Assembly (NCBI RefSeq): GCF_018614055.1
Contig: NZ_JAGGPB010000004.1
Span: 1-64,000, forward strand
Direction of reading: 5' to 3'
DNA: 64,000 bases
Source: Streptomyces sp. ISL-98
GTDB lineage: Bacteria; Actinomycetota; Actinomycetes; Streptomycetales; Streptomycetaceae
This document shows, piece by piece, positions 17,099 to 25,843 of this stretch (positions are counted from its first letter, which is position 1; the number at the start of each line of letters is the position of its first letter). The notes below the pieces were generated by a model, which ran no database searches, was not told the DNA's origin, and saw only the letters and a list, made by a program, of their open reading frames with translations. A program made the position numbers and the translations under genes.

Positions 17099-18343
17099 AT
17101 GCACTGCCCTGCGCTGCCCGAAGGGTTCGACTTCACCGACCCAGACCTGCTCCAAGACCGCGTACCGCATCCGGAGTTCGCGCAGATGCGGCAGACCGCC
17201 CCGGTGTGGTGGTGCGCGCAGCCGCCCGGCATCTCCGGCTTCGACGACGAGGGCTACTGGGCGGTGACGCGGCACGCGGACGTGAAGTACGTATCCACGC
17301 ACCCGGAGCTCTTCTCCTCGAACACCAACACCGCGGTCATCCGCTTCAACGAGACGATCAGCCGCGACCAGATCGAGGTCCAGAAGCTCATCATGCTCAA
17401 CATGGACCCGCCGGAGCACACGAGGGTCCGTCAGATCGTCCAACGCGGCTTCACGCCGCGCGCCATACGTTCTCTCGAAGACGCCCTGCGCAACCGCGCG
17501 CGCTCGATCGTCGAGACGGCGATCGCGAACGCCTCGTCCGACGGCTCCTTCGACTTCGTCACCAACATCGCGGTCGAACTCCCCCTCCAGGCCATCGCCG
17601 AACTCATCGGCGTACCGCAGGAGGACCGGACCAAGATCTTCGACTGGTCCAACAAGATGGCGGCGTACGACGATCCGGAGTACGCCATCACCGAAGAGGT
17701 CGGCACCGAGGCCGCCATGGAGATCGTCTCGTACTCGATGAACCTCGCGGCCGCCCGCAAGGAGTGCCCGGCCAAGGACATCGTCTCCACGCTGGTCGCG
17801 GCGGAGGGTGAAGGGAACCTGGGCTCCGACGAGTTCGGCTTCTTCGTCATCCTGCTGGCGGTGGCCGGCAACGAGACGACGCGCAACGCGATCAGCCACG
17901 GCATGCACGCCTTCCTGACGCATCCCGAGCAGTGGGAGCTCTACAAACGGGAGCGTCCGGAGACGGCGGCCGAGGAGATCGTGCGCTGGGCGACGCCGGT
18001 GGTCTCCTTCCAGCGGACGGCCACCCAGGACCTGGAACTCGGCGGTCAGGACATCAAGAAGGGCGACCGGGTCGGGCTCTTCTACTCCTCGGCGAACAAC
18101 GACCCCGAGGTGTTCGCCGACCCTGAGGCCTTCGACATCACCCGCGACCCCAACCCGCATCTCGGCTTCGGCGGCGGCGGACCGCACTTCTGCCTCGGCA
18201 AGTCGCTGGCCGTACTGGAGATCAACCTCATCTTCAACGCGATCGCGGACACCCTTCCGGACCTGCGACTCGCGGGCGACCCGCGCAGGCTGCGCTCGGC
18301 GTGGCTCAACGGCATCAAGGAACTCCAGGTCAGCCACCCCTGA
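17099..18343 (+). CDS. cyp125: Cytochrome P450, CYP125-like steroid C26/C27 monooxygenase
   Basis: 414 residues. The N-terminus LPEGFDFTDPDLL, VQKLIMLNMDPPEHTR, the I-helix AGNETTRN, ETAAEEIVRWATPV (EXXR) and the heme loop GGGGPHFCLGKSLA (Cys near 364) are all present. The match to remembered M. tuberculosis CYP125A1 is long and nearly colinear, including DEFGFFVILLAVAGNETTRN-like and WLNGIK segments. CYP125 oxidises the terminal side-chain carbon of cholest-4-en-3-one. The ATG at 17099 has GGAG 6 bases upstream; ATGs at 17069 and 17087 are in frame with poorer ribosome sites. A KstR-type site lies just upstream. Confidence 0.88.
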   Translation: MHCPALPEGFDFTDPDLLQDRVPHPEFAQMRQTAPVWWCAQPPGISGFDDEGYWAVTRHADVKYVSTHPELFSSNTNTAVIRFNETISRDQIEVQKLIMLNMDPPEHTRVRQIVQRGFTPRAIRSLEDALRNRARSIVETAIANASSDGSFDFVTNIAVELPLQAIAELIGVPQEDRTKIFDWSNKMAAYDDPEYAITEEVGTEAAMEIVSYSMNLAAARKECPAKDIVSTLVAAEGEGNLGSDEFGFFVILLAVAGNETTRNAISHGMHAFLTHPEQWELYKRERPETAAEEIVRWATPVVSFQRTATQDLELGGQDIKKGDRVGLFYSSANNDPEVFADPEAFDITRDPNPHLGFGGGGPHFCLGKSLAVLEINLIFNAIADTLPDLRLAGDPRRLRSAWLNGIKELQVSHP

Positions 18344-18378
18344 ACCGGGCCCGGACCCTTCCGGCCGACCCCGGACAT

Positions 18379-18421
18379 GGGAGGTGGGGGCTCATCCCCC
18401 TACGCTCCGCCCCCACCTCCC
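18379..18421 (+). terminator. Hairpin after the P450 gene
   Basis: A 13-bp perfect stem, GGGAGGTGGGGGC with GCCCCCACCTCCC, around a 17-base loop, 36 bp after the P450 stop. A second hairpin, GGGGGCGAGG with CCTCGCCCCC, follows at 18489-18518. No T-run follows either. Confidence 0.6.
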
Positions 18422-18488
18422 GCCGGGATCCCCGAGTGGTGATCTACGACGCTCCGGTGGATCCTGGCTGGACGCGACGATCCGCCTT

Positions 18489-18518
18489 GGGGGCGAGGCC
18501 GCAACATGCCTCGCCCCC
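18489..18518. terminator. Second hairpin before the PPOX gene
   Basis: A 10-bp perfect stem with a 10-base loop. Together with the hairpin at 18379-18421 it isolates the P450 transcript from the next gene. The remaining 278-bp gap (18344-18621) shows no gene. Confidence 0.5.
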
Positions 18519-18621
18519 GAACGCGTGCGCGAGAGAGTAGCCGCCCGCAACCTCTTGAGTCATCCGCCACTCAACTGAAAGAGTCGACTTGCTAGATCAA
18601 TTCGACTGAATCGGTGGAGAA

Positions 18622-19326
18622 ATGAGCCCGGCGGAACAGAATCAGCAGCTGGCAGTGACCGAGCGCACCCGGCACCGCCGCCTGCGCGAGCAGGGCAGCA
18701 CCGCCCGTGACGACCTCGACGCCGTCCTGCGAGCAGGGTTCGTCTGCCACCTCGGGGTGGTCGTCGACGGGACACCGATGGCCGTACCGACCGTGTACGG
18801 CGTGGACTTCGGCACCCGGACGCTGTACGTCCACGGGTCCGTCGCCAGCCGCAGCCTCGCGCAGGCACCCGACACCACCGTCTGCGTCACCGTCACCCAC
18901 ATCGACGGCCTGGTCCTCGCCCGCTCCGTCTTCGAGCACGGCGTCAACTACCGCAGCGCCATGGTCTACGGCATACCCGAGCTGGTCACCCGGCGCTCCG
19001 ACCCCGACGCCCTCCTGCACGGGCTGCAAGTCGTCACCGAGCACTGTGCGCCCGGCCAGTGGGACTACGCGCGCCGCCCCAACGCCAAGGAGCTCGCGGC
19101 GACTTCACTGCTCGCGCTGCCGCTCGACGAAGCGTCCGTCAAGATCGCGTCGGGCCCGCCGGAGGACGGGGAGGGGCCCGACGGCGAGTTGGGGCTGTGG
19201 GCCGGGGTGGTCCCCATGCGCACCTACTTCGACGTACCGGAGCCCGATCCCGCGCTCCCGGCCGGGACTTCCGTGCCGCCGCACATCTCCGCGATGGGGA
19301 CCTGGGCTTCCGCAGAACCGGTCTGA
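18622..19326 (+). CDS. PPOX-class (pyridoxamine 5'-phosphate oxidase family) flavoprotein
   Basis: 234 residues. GFVCHLGVVVDGTPMAVPTVYG is the opening strand pair of the split-barrel flavin-binding fold, followed by LYVHGSVASRSL, the FMN-phosphate loop, and TVCVTVTHIDGLVLARS. This is the NimA/FMN-binding subgroup, which uses F420, FMN or heme, not the true PdxH family. The ATG has GGTGGAGAA upstream. Its last 103 bases overlap, tail to tail, the GT87-PAP2 gene on the other strand. Confidence 0.83.
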   Translation: MSPAEQNQQLAVTERTRHRRLREQGSTARDDLDAVLRAGFVCHLGVVVDGTPMAVPTVYGVDFGTRTLYVHGSVASRSLAQAPDTTVCVTVTHIDGLVLARSVFEHGVNYRSAMVYGIPELVTRRSDPDALLHGLQVVTEHCAPGQWDYARRPNAKELAATSLLALPLDEASVKIASGPPEDGEGPDGELGLWAGVVPMRTYFDVPEPDPALPAGTSVPPHISAMGTWASAEPV

Positions 19327-21302
19327 CCCCCCTGACCGGACACAACCAGGCCGCGCGGGCCCGCCAGCGCGTACGTCAGCCAGAAGCCCGCGGCCACCAC
19401 CGCCGCCCCGCCCACCGCGTCCAGCACCCAGTGGTTGGCGGTGGCGACGATCGCGCAGAGCGTGAGCAGCGGGTGGAGCATCACCAGCAGCTTCATCCAC
19501 AGCTTCGGTGCGAGCAGCACGACGATCACCCCGCACCACAGCGACCAGCCGAAGTGCAGTGAGGGCATCGCCGCGTACTGGTTGGTCACCGAGGTCATCG
19601 CGCCGTACTCCGGATGGGCGAAGTCCTGCGGCCCGTGCACCGTGTCGACGTAACCGAGGCCCGGCATCAGGCGGGGCGGCGCGAGCGGGTAGAGCCAGAA
19701 GCCGACCAGCGCGATCACGGTCGCGAGGGCGAGCGAGGTGCGGGCCCAGCGGTAGTCGGCGGGGCTGCGGACGTACAGCAGGCCGAGGATCACCAGCGGC
19801 ACCAGGAAGTGGAACGACGTGTAGTGGAAGCTGAGGAGGACCTCGAGCCAGCGGACCTCGACGACCGCCTGGTTGGCCCAGTGCTCGATGTCGATGTGCA
19901 GGAACTGCTCCATCGAGAGGATCTGCCGCGCATGCTCCTCGGCGTCGGCGCGGCCGCCGTTCGCGGCGACGCGCACATGCGAATAGGCGGAGTAGCCGAC
20001 GCGGATCAGCAGCAGTTCGAGGAGGAGGCTGGGGCGGCTGAGGACCCGGCGCCAGAACGGGACCAGCGGCACCCAGCTCCAGCGGCCCGGTACGGGTTTC
20101 GCGTAGTCGGTGGGGATCGGGGTCTGCCAGTACGGCGACGTCCTGGACGTGAAGGGGACCGCGCAGGCCGCCGCGAGGGCCGCCACCAGCAGGGCGTTGT
20201 CGCGGAGCGGGTGGAGCACCGTCATGTTGGGCAGCATCATCTCGCCCGGCAGGGACATCACCAGGACAACGGCCGCGGGCCACACCATCCGGTCCGATGC
20301 TCGCTTGCCGACCCGGCCGGCCACCGCGAGCAGCACCCAGAGCAGCTGGTGCTGCCAGGCCGTCGGCGACACCGCGACCGCGACACAGCCGGTCAGCGCG
20401 ACGGCGAGCAGCAACTGCCCGTCCTTGGCGTACCGCACCGCGCGCCGCAGGCCGACTACGACGACGGTCGCGGCCAGCAGCAGGAACAGCGCGATCTCCA
20501 GCGGGCCCGACAGACCGAGCCGGAGCAGGGCGCCGTGCACCGACTGGTTGGCGAGGGTGCCGGGGTTCCCGCCGAGCCCCGCGCCCACGACATGGTGCAC
20601 CCAGTACGTCCACGAGTCCTGCGGCATCGCCACCCACGCCAGCGCCGTACAGGCGGCGAACGCGGTCGCCGTGTTGAGCGCGGTGCGTCTTCGCCCCGTC
20701 AGCCACAGCAGCGGCGCGAACAGGAGCACGGCGGGCTGGAGGGCCGCCGCGATGCCGATGAGGATGCCTGAATTGCGTTCCCCGCGCGCCTGGAAGCAGC
20801 CGAGGAGGACCAGGAGCACCGGGATGATGCTGGTCTGGCCGAGGTGGAGCGTATTGCGGACGGGCAGCGACAGCATCAGCAGGCTGATGGCGACGGGCGC
20901 GGCCAGCAGCGCGGTGCGCCGCGAGACGGGGCCGGGCAGCGCACGGGCGGCGGCCACGCCCAGGGCGGCGACGAGGAGCGGCGTTCCGAAGGTCCAGGCG
21001 ACGCCCAGGGTCTGCTCGGCCGAACGGGCAAGCGGCTTGAGGACGAGCCCGGCGAAGGGCGTTCCGGTGAACCGGTCGGTGTCGTAGAGCGATCCCGTGA
21101 CCCGCAGAACGCCGTGCTCGCCGATCCAGGTCTCCAGGTCGGTGAGGCGCTCCCCGGGCGGCGTCCGCAGCACCGTCGCGATCTGCCGTACTCCCAGGAC
21201 GGCCACCACGGCCCAGAGGGCGATCCGCGCCGCTCCGACTCTGACGCCCACCCCGATGGCGCCGACCGCACCGTCCGGCCGCCCCTGCTCCGCCTTCGCC
21301 AC
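19224..21302 (-). CDS. Membrane fusion: GT87-like glycosyltransferase plus PAP2 phosphatase
   Basis: 692 residues from a GTG at 21302 that has GGAGGG 9 bases upstream (a GTG at 21440 would add 46 residues of low quality). The first ~400 residues form a polytopic GT-C segment (e.g. GQTSIIPVLLVLLGCFQARG, characteristic of GT87 mannosyltransferases). The last ~300 residues form an InsP6-type PAP2 domain with AAMPSLHFGWS and ANHWVLDAVGG, the PSxH and HxxxD motifs. GT-C enzymes take polyprenyl-phosphate sugars and PAP2 releases phosphate, so one protein could carry out transfer and lipid-phosphate recycling at the outer face. Such fusions are known in Streptomyces; the acceptor is unknown. Confidence 0.83.
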   Translation of the reverse strand: MAKAEQGRPDGAVGAIGVGVRVGAARIALWAVVAVLGVRQIATVLRTPPGERLTDLETWIGEHGVLRVTGSLYDTDRFTGTPFAGLVLKPLARSAEQTLGVAWTFGTPLLVAALGVAAARALPGPVSRRTALLAAPVAISLLMLSLPVRNTLHLGQTSIIPVLLVLLGCFQARGERNSGILIGIAAALQPAVLLFAPLLWLTGRRRTALNTATAFAACTALAWVAMPQDSWTYWVHHVVGAGLGGNPGTLANQSVHGALLRLGLSGPLEIALFLLLAATVVVVGLRRAVRYAKDGQLLLAVALTGCVAVAVSPTAWQHQLLWVLLAVAGRVGKRASDRMVWPAAVVLVMSLPGEMMLPNMTVLHPLRDNALLVAALAAACAVPFTSRTSPYWQTPIPTDYAKPVPGRWSWVPLVPFWRRVLSRPSLLLELLLIRVGYSAYSHVRVAANGGRADAEEHARQILSMEQFLHIDIEHWANQAVVEVRWLEVLLSFHYTSFHFLVPLVILGLLYVRSPADYRWARTSLALATVIALVGFWLYPLAPPRLMPGLGYVDTVHGPQDFAHPEYGAMTSVTNQYAAMPSLHFGWSLWCGVIVVLLAPKLWMKLLVMLHPLLTLCAIVATANHWVLDAVGGAAVVAAGFWLTYALAGPRGLVVSGQGGQTGSAEAQVPIAEMCGGTEVPAGSAGSGSGTSK

Positions 21303-21529
21303 TCGCGCCGACCCTCCAAGCCGTCCCCGGCACCCTTCGCGTGGGTGCGTAGAGCTCGCACTGCCCTGAGCAGAAGACGCAGGCAACCCGGTCTTCGCCT
21401 GACCGTCATCCAGTTTTTTCCGCAGAACGCTGGTGCACACCCTGCCCGGTTCGGTAGGGGGATCGCGACATGGATCACAGGGGGAGGAGTTGGAGTACCC
21501 GTTCGCGCGTGTACGGCAGGATGAGAGGC

Positions 21530-21883
21530 ATGAGCGTTGTGAAGATCAATGTGCTGACCGTGCCGGCCGAACAGCGAGAGGTTCTGGAGAAGCGCTTCGC
21601 TTCCCGGGCCGGGTCCGTGGAGAACTCCGACGGCTTCGAGTGGTTCGAACTGCTGCGGCCCGTCGAGGGCACCGAGCAGTACCTCGTCTACACCAGGTGG
21701 GCGGACGAGGCTTCGTTCCAGGCGTGGATGGAGGGGCCGATGAAGGCCGCCCACCAGGGGGGCGGCCAGGGCGGTGGGCAGGGCGGCAGCGGTGAAGGCG
21801 GCGAGCGTCCCAAGCCCGCCGCCTCCGGTTCCACGCTGTGGTCGTTCGAGGTGGTCCAGCAGGCCGCCCCGAAGAAGGCCTGA
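21530..21883 (+). CDS. Antibiotic-biosynthesis-monooxygenase (ABM) domain protein
   Basis: 117 residues. VVKINVLTVPAEQREVLEKRFASR and GFEWFELLRPVEG...YLVYTRWADEASFQAWM are the paired strands and helix of the dimeric ferredoxin-like ABM fold, close to the HmoA/B heme-degrading type. A Gly/Gln-rich stretch (QGGGQGGGQGGSGEGG) separates this from a short C-terminal strand, ending APKKA. The ATG at 21530 has GAGAGG upstream. It stands alone between the GT87-PAP2 gene and a leftward gene pair. Confidence 0.8.
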   Translation: MSVVKINVLTVPAEQREVLEKRFASRAGSVENSDGFEWFELLRPVEGTEQYLVYTRWADEASFQAWMEGPMKAAHQGGGQGGGQGGSGEGGERPKPAASGSTLWSFEVVQQAAPKKA

Positions 21884-21957
21884 GGACCCGCCCGAGGACC
21901 TTCAGGGGCCTCCTTTACGTCCTGGTCCTGCGTCGGCTAAGTCCTGGTTCTGCGTCG

Positions 21958-22320
21958 TCAGATCCGCAACAGGCGTTCCGTCACCTCGCGGTACGTGCGC
22001 AGGGCGATCCGCAGTACCTCCGTATCGGCCTGGCGGTCTTCGCCCGCCCAGGTCGTACGGAGGGAGCGGCGCCGTTCGTCGACGCTCTCGGTGAGCCTGC
22101 GGGTGGTCTCCTCCAGGATGTTGTCGGCCTCTTCGACCGCGCGCCTCGGGCCGTCCACGAACGTGTTGACGGCCTGCTGGAGACGCAGGGTCAGTTTGTC
22201 GCGCTCCCCCTGGACGAGCAGCCGGTTCGGGGCGGGCTCCGTGCCGGTCTTCGGTCCGGTCACGGTCTCCGGCGCGATCACGGCCTCGCGTCCGGTTTCG
22301 TGTTCGGCTTCGTACGTCAT
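21958..22320 (-). CDS. Hypothetical helical protein, paralogue of its upstream neighbour
   Basis: 120 residues, soluble, helix-rich. QQAVNTFVDGPRRAVEEADNILEE matches QEQFVDSPQRAVAEADRLLARLA in the next gene upstream, so the two share one domain. Its ATG overlaps that gene's TGA (TGATG), so they are co-translated. Function is unknown; the pair looks like a scaffold or regulator, one soluble and one membrane-tethered. Confidence 0.75.
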   Translation of the reverse strand: MTYEAEHETGREAVIAPETVTGPKTGTEPAPNRLLVQGERDKLTLRLQQAVNTFVDGPRRAVEEADNILEETTRRLTESVDERRRSLRTTWAGEDRQADTEVLRIALRTYREVTERLLRI

Positions 22321-22988
22321 CAGGCCCCACTCCCCTTCGCATGGTGGTGGTGCCGGCCGCCCGAGCCCGCGAACCACGGGGCGGCGCGGGTGGGGCCCAC
22401 GCGGGTCCTGTCGTGCGAGGCGTGCTGCGGGCGGTGCTTGCCGCTGTCGGCGGGCTTGGCGGTGACCAGGTCCTCGAAGAGCTCCCGCGCTTCGATCATG
22501 GCCGCGCGCATCTGTTCCGTACTGCCCTCGCCGTGCGCCGCGAGGTGCACCTCGCGGTAGCCGCCCACGTGCTCCGGGTGGTGCACGGAGAGCGCGGCGA
22601 CCTGTTCGTCGTACTGGCTGCCTTCCGGGAACCCCCGGTCGGCCGCGAGCCGCGCCAGCAGCCGGTCGGCCTCGGCGACGGCGCGCTGCGGAGAGTCGAC
22701 GAACTGCTCCTGAACTCCGGCCCAGTGGGCCACGTACTGCTCACGCGTCTCGGCGGTGAGCGGCCGCGGTTCGAGCGCCCCGTGCCGCTTGACGCGCTCG
22801 CTCAGCTCCCGCTCCGCCGCTTTCGTGTCGCCGTCATGGCGGGCCACGACCCTGTCGTACTCGGGACCGAACCGCCGCTTCAGCCCGTGCCCGCCGCCGC
22901 CCCTGCGCTGTCGGAAGACGACGACTGCGGCGGCGGCAACGACGAGGACGACCACCGCGATCAGGGCGATGATCCAGACTGCTGACAT
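22320..22988 (-). CDS. Membrane-anchored hypothetical protein
   Basis: 222 residues. An N-terminal membrane helix (WIIALIAVVVLVVAAAAVVV) is followed by a cytoplasmic helical domain containing FVDSPQRAVAEADRL and a His-rich tail (GGRHHHHAKGSGA). It shares the F-V-D-x-P-x-R-A-V-x-E-A-D block with the downstream gene. No catalytic motif is visible. The preceding sequence, 22989-23092, separates it from the divergent GNAT gene. Confidence 0.77.
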   Translation of the reverse strand: MSAVWIIALIAVVVLVVAAAAVVVFRQRRGGGGHGLKRRFGPEYDRVVARHDGDTKAAERELSERVKRHGALEPRPLTAETREQYVAHWAGVQEQFVDSPQRAVAEADRLLARLAADRGFPEGSQYDEQVAALSVHHPEHVGGYREVHLAAHGEGSTEQMRAAMIEARELFEDLVTAKPADSGKHRPQHASHDRTRVGPTRAAPWFAGSGGRHHHHAKGSGA

Positions 22989-23092
22989 GACTGGCTGCCT
23001 TCCCGGTTGTCGGTTTTCGAATGGCTTGTCACACCCCGTGTAGCCGCAAAATCGGTCGCCAAACAGCGCACCCGTCGGGTACAGAGGTGATC

Positions 23093-23569
23093 ATGAGCTG
23101 GAGCATCGCCGCCGAGCGCTACGACACCCCTGACGCGACCGCGCTGCGCCGCGACTACTACGACGAGGTGGCCGGCCGTTACTGGGGGCGCCCGGCGACC
23201 GTCCAGGAGATCGACGAGGGCCTCACCGACGACGGCGTCGAGCAGCTCGTGTCCCCCACGGGAGCATTCGTCGTCGGCCGGTACGACGGCACGGCCGCCG
23301 CCTGTGCCGGTCTGCGGGTGGTCGACGGTGACACCGCCGAGCTGACGCGTGTGTACGTAAGCCCCGCCTTCCGCGGCAGCGGGGGCGGTGGCCTCCTGCT
23401 GGCCGCGATCGAGGCGGGTGCCCGCGACTTGGGCGTCAAGCGGATCCGGCTGGACACCAGGAACGACCTGGTCGAGGCGCGTGCGTTGTACGCCAGGCAC
23501 GGATACGAGGAAGTCCCGGCCTTCAACGACGGGAAGTACGCCGAGCACTGGTTCGCCAAGACGCTGTAA
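23093..23569 (+). CDS. GNAT-family N-acetyltransferase
   Basis: 158 residues. The acetyl-CoA-binding region is LTRVYVSPAFRGSGGGGLLLAAIE (RxxGxG/A variant R-G-S-G-G-G) followed by KRIRLDTRNDLVEARALYARHGYEEV, the usual motif B. The ATG at 23093 is the start, in frame with a longer unsupported extension. It probably acetylates a small amine or peptide N-terminus; substrate not visible. Confidence 0.85.
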   Translation: MSWSIAAERYDTPDATALRRDYYDEVAGRYWGRPATVQEIDEGLTDDGVEQLVSPTGAFVVGRYDGTAAACAGLRVVDGDTAELTRVYVSPAFRGSGGGGLLLAAIEAGARDLGVKRIRLDTRNDLVEARALYARHGYEEVPAFNDGKYAEHWFAKTL

Positions 23570-23608
23570 GTGGGCCACCCAGTCCAGCCCGTCAGGTCGG
23601 GCAGTCCG

Positions 23609-25684
23609 TCAGATCGAGTGGTCCCGCTTGGGGCCCGGGCTGTACGGCCGGTCCGCGTCGGTGCCGCTCACCTCTGCGTTCAGCTCCTCGACCAACTTGA
23701 CCAGATCGGTCGGCCGGTCGGGGCCCCACCAGTCGCCGAGCATCTGCGACAGCGACTCCTCGCGGGCGTGGGCGAGCTTCTCCGCGACCTCCATCCCCTT
23801 CTCGGTCAGCAGCAGTTGCAGGCCCTCGCGGCGGGCGAGGCCGCGCTCCTCCACCTGGCGGGACGCGTCGGTGATGACCCGCAGAGGGACCGGGGTGACG
23901 TCCGCGAGGAAGGCGGGTTCGACGGCGCCCTCGCGTTTGATGCGCAGCAGCAGCCAGCTGGCCGCGGGCAGCAGGTCGTAGCCCGCTTTCGCGGTGATTT
24001 TCTCGTAGACCTTGCGGCGCCCCTCCCTGGTCGCCAGCACCGAGAGGGCGCGTGCGCATTCGTCGTACGAGGAACGCTCGACCGGGTTGGATGCCAGAGT
24101 CTGTCCGGCGTCCGGCGCGGTCACCGAGCCGCGCAGCTTGTCCTCCCTGAGGAACCAGGCGACGACGAACGCCACCAGGACGACAGGGGCGGCGTACAGG
24201 AAGACGTCGGTGATGGATGTGGAGTACGCGTCCAGGACCGGCGGCTGGAGGTCGGGCGGGAGCTGGGCGATGTCGCGCGGGTCGGCCGCGACCTGGTCGG
24301 GGCCGATGCCGGGCGGCAGTTGCTGTCCCTCCAGGGCGTGATCGAGTTTGTCGACCAGCCGGTTGGTGAAGACGGTGCCGAAAATGGCCACGCCGAAGGA
24401 CGCGCCGATGGAGCGGAAGAAGGTCGCGCCGGAGGTGGCGACGCCCAAGTCGGCGTAAGTGACGGCATTCTGGGCGACCAGCACCAGTACCTGCATGACC
24501 AGGCCGAGTCCGGCGCCGAAGACGAAGAAGTAGGCGCTCATCGCCCAGTCGCCGCTGGTCGCGGACAGCTGGTGGAGGAGGAGAAGGCCCAGTGCGGTGA
24601 TGGCCGTACCGGTGATCGGGAAGACCTTCCAGCGGCCCGTACGGCTGACGATCTGGCCGGACGCGGTCGAGGTGATGAGCATGCCGAGCACCATCGGCAG
24701 CATGTGCACGCCGGACATCGTGGGCGTGACGCCCTGCACGACCTGCAGGAACGTCGGAAGGTAGGTCATCGCGCCGAACATCGCGAAGCCGACGATGAAA
24801 CTGATGACCGCGACGAGCGTGAACGTCCTGATACGGAAGAGCTTCAGCGGCAGGACGGGCTCGGCGGCCTTGCGCTCCACGGAGACGAACCAGACGAGCA
24901 GCACGGCGCCGAGGACCGCGAGCCCGATGATCTGCGCCGAGCCCCAGGCCCAGGTGGTGCCGCCGAGGGACGCGACCAGGACCAGGCAGACGGCGACGGA
25001 CGCGATGAGGGTGGTGCCGAGGTAGTCGATGGTGTGCCGGGTGGTGCGGACCGGGATGTGCAGTACGGCGGCGATCACGAGCAGCGCGACAATGCCGACG
25101 GGGATGTTGATGTAGAAGACCCAGCGCCAGCTGAGGTGCTCGGTGAAGAGGCCGCCGAGCAGCGGCCCGAGGACGCTCGTCGCGCCGAAGACCGCGCCGA
25201 ACAGGCCCTGGTACCTGCCGCGTTCGCGGGGCGGCACGAGGTCGCCGACGATCGCCATCGACAGCACCATCAGGCCGCCGCCGCCCAGTCCCTGGAGGGC
25301 GCGGAAGGCGATGAGCTGCGGCATGTTCTGCGCGACGCCGCACAGGACGGAGCCGATCAGGAAGATGACGATCGCGCCCTGGAAGAGCTTCTTGCGGCCG
25401 TACTGGTCGCCGAGTTTGCCCCACAGCGGGGTGCCGGCGGTCGCGGCGAGCATGTACGCCGTGACGACCCAGGACAGGTGCTCCATGCCGCCGAGTTCGC
25501 TGACGATCGTCGGCAGCGCGGTCGAGACGATGGTCTGGTCGAGCGCGGCGAGCAACATGCCGAGCAGCAGCGCGCCGATGGCGATGAGGACGGTCCTTCG
25601 GCTGTCGACCGGGCCCCCTTCGGGACCGGTCCCCGGACCGGCGCCCGGGGCCACTGCCGGGGGTCCGCTCGCATGCTGAGCCAT
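23609..25684 (-). CDS. DHA2-type MFS drug exporter with C-terminal winged-helix domain
   Basis: 691 residues. The first ~540 form a 14-helix major facilitator with ALDQTIVSTALPTIV (motif D1), LGDQYGRKK (motif A) and ATSVLGPLLGG (motif C). After the last helix (VVLVAFVVAWFLRED) comes a 150-residue soluble part with VERSSYDECARALSVLATREGRRKVYEKI and LQLLLTEKGMEVAEKL, which looks like a MarR/PadR winged helix. The ATG at 25684 has GAGGAG upstream. Neighbouring genes give no substrate clue. The tail could sense the drug or simply regulate assembly. Confidence 0.87.
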   Translation of the reverse strand: MAQHASGPPAVAPGAGPGTGPEGGPVDSRRTVLIAIGALLLGMLLAALDQTIVSTALPTIVSELGGMEHLSWVVTAYMLAATAGTPLWGKLGDQYGRKKLFQGAIVIFLIGSVLCGVAQNMPQLIAFRALQGLGGGGLMVLSMAIVGDLVPPRERGRYQGLFGAVFGATSVLGPLLGGLFTEHLSWRWVFYINIPVGIVALLVIAAVLHIPVRTTRHTIDYLGTTLIASVAVCLVLVASLGGTTWAWGSAQIIGLAVLGAVLLVWFVSVERKAAEPVLPLKLFRIRTFTLVAVISFIVGFAMFGAMTYLPTFLQVVQGVTPTMSGVHMLPMVLGMLITSTASGQIVSRTGRWKVFPITGTAITALGLLLLHQLSATSGDWAMSAYFFVFGAGLGLVMQVLVLVAQNAVTYADLGVATSGATFFRSIGASFGVAIFGTVFTNRLVDKLDHALEGQQLPPGIGPDQVAADPRDIAQLPPDLQPPVLDAYSTSITDVFLYAAPVVLVAFVVAWFLREDKLRGSVTAPDAGQTLASNPVERSSYDECARALSVLATREGRRKVYEKITAKAGYDLLPAASWLLLRIKREGAVEPAFLADVTPVPLRVITDASRQVEERGLARREGLQLLLTEKGMEVAEKLAHAREESLSQMLGDWWGPDRPTDLVKLVEELNAEVSGTDADRPYSPGPKRDHSI

Positions 25685-25843
25685 GGACTTCTCCTCGTCC
25701 CTGGGGACGTCCCTGCACCTATGTTCCATGGTGATTGTTATGGGCCGATATGGCCTGCCGAGCCTGCAGCGACGGGTGGGGCCGGTGGGAATCCCCTCGG
25801 CGGGTCTGCATAATCGCTGGCAGTTCGAGGGAGGGGACCCACG

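Noticed and set aside
23570..25813. 747-residue plus-strand frame opposite the MFS gene
   Set aside because: Low-complexity Asp/Glu/Gly-rich translation typical of the complement of a membrane protein gene at high GC; the MFS reading has clear motifs.
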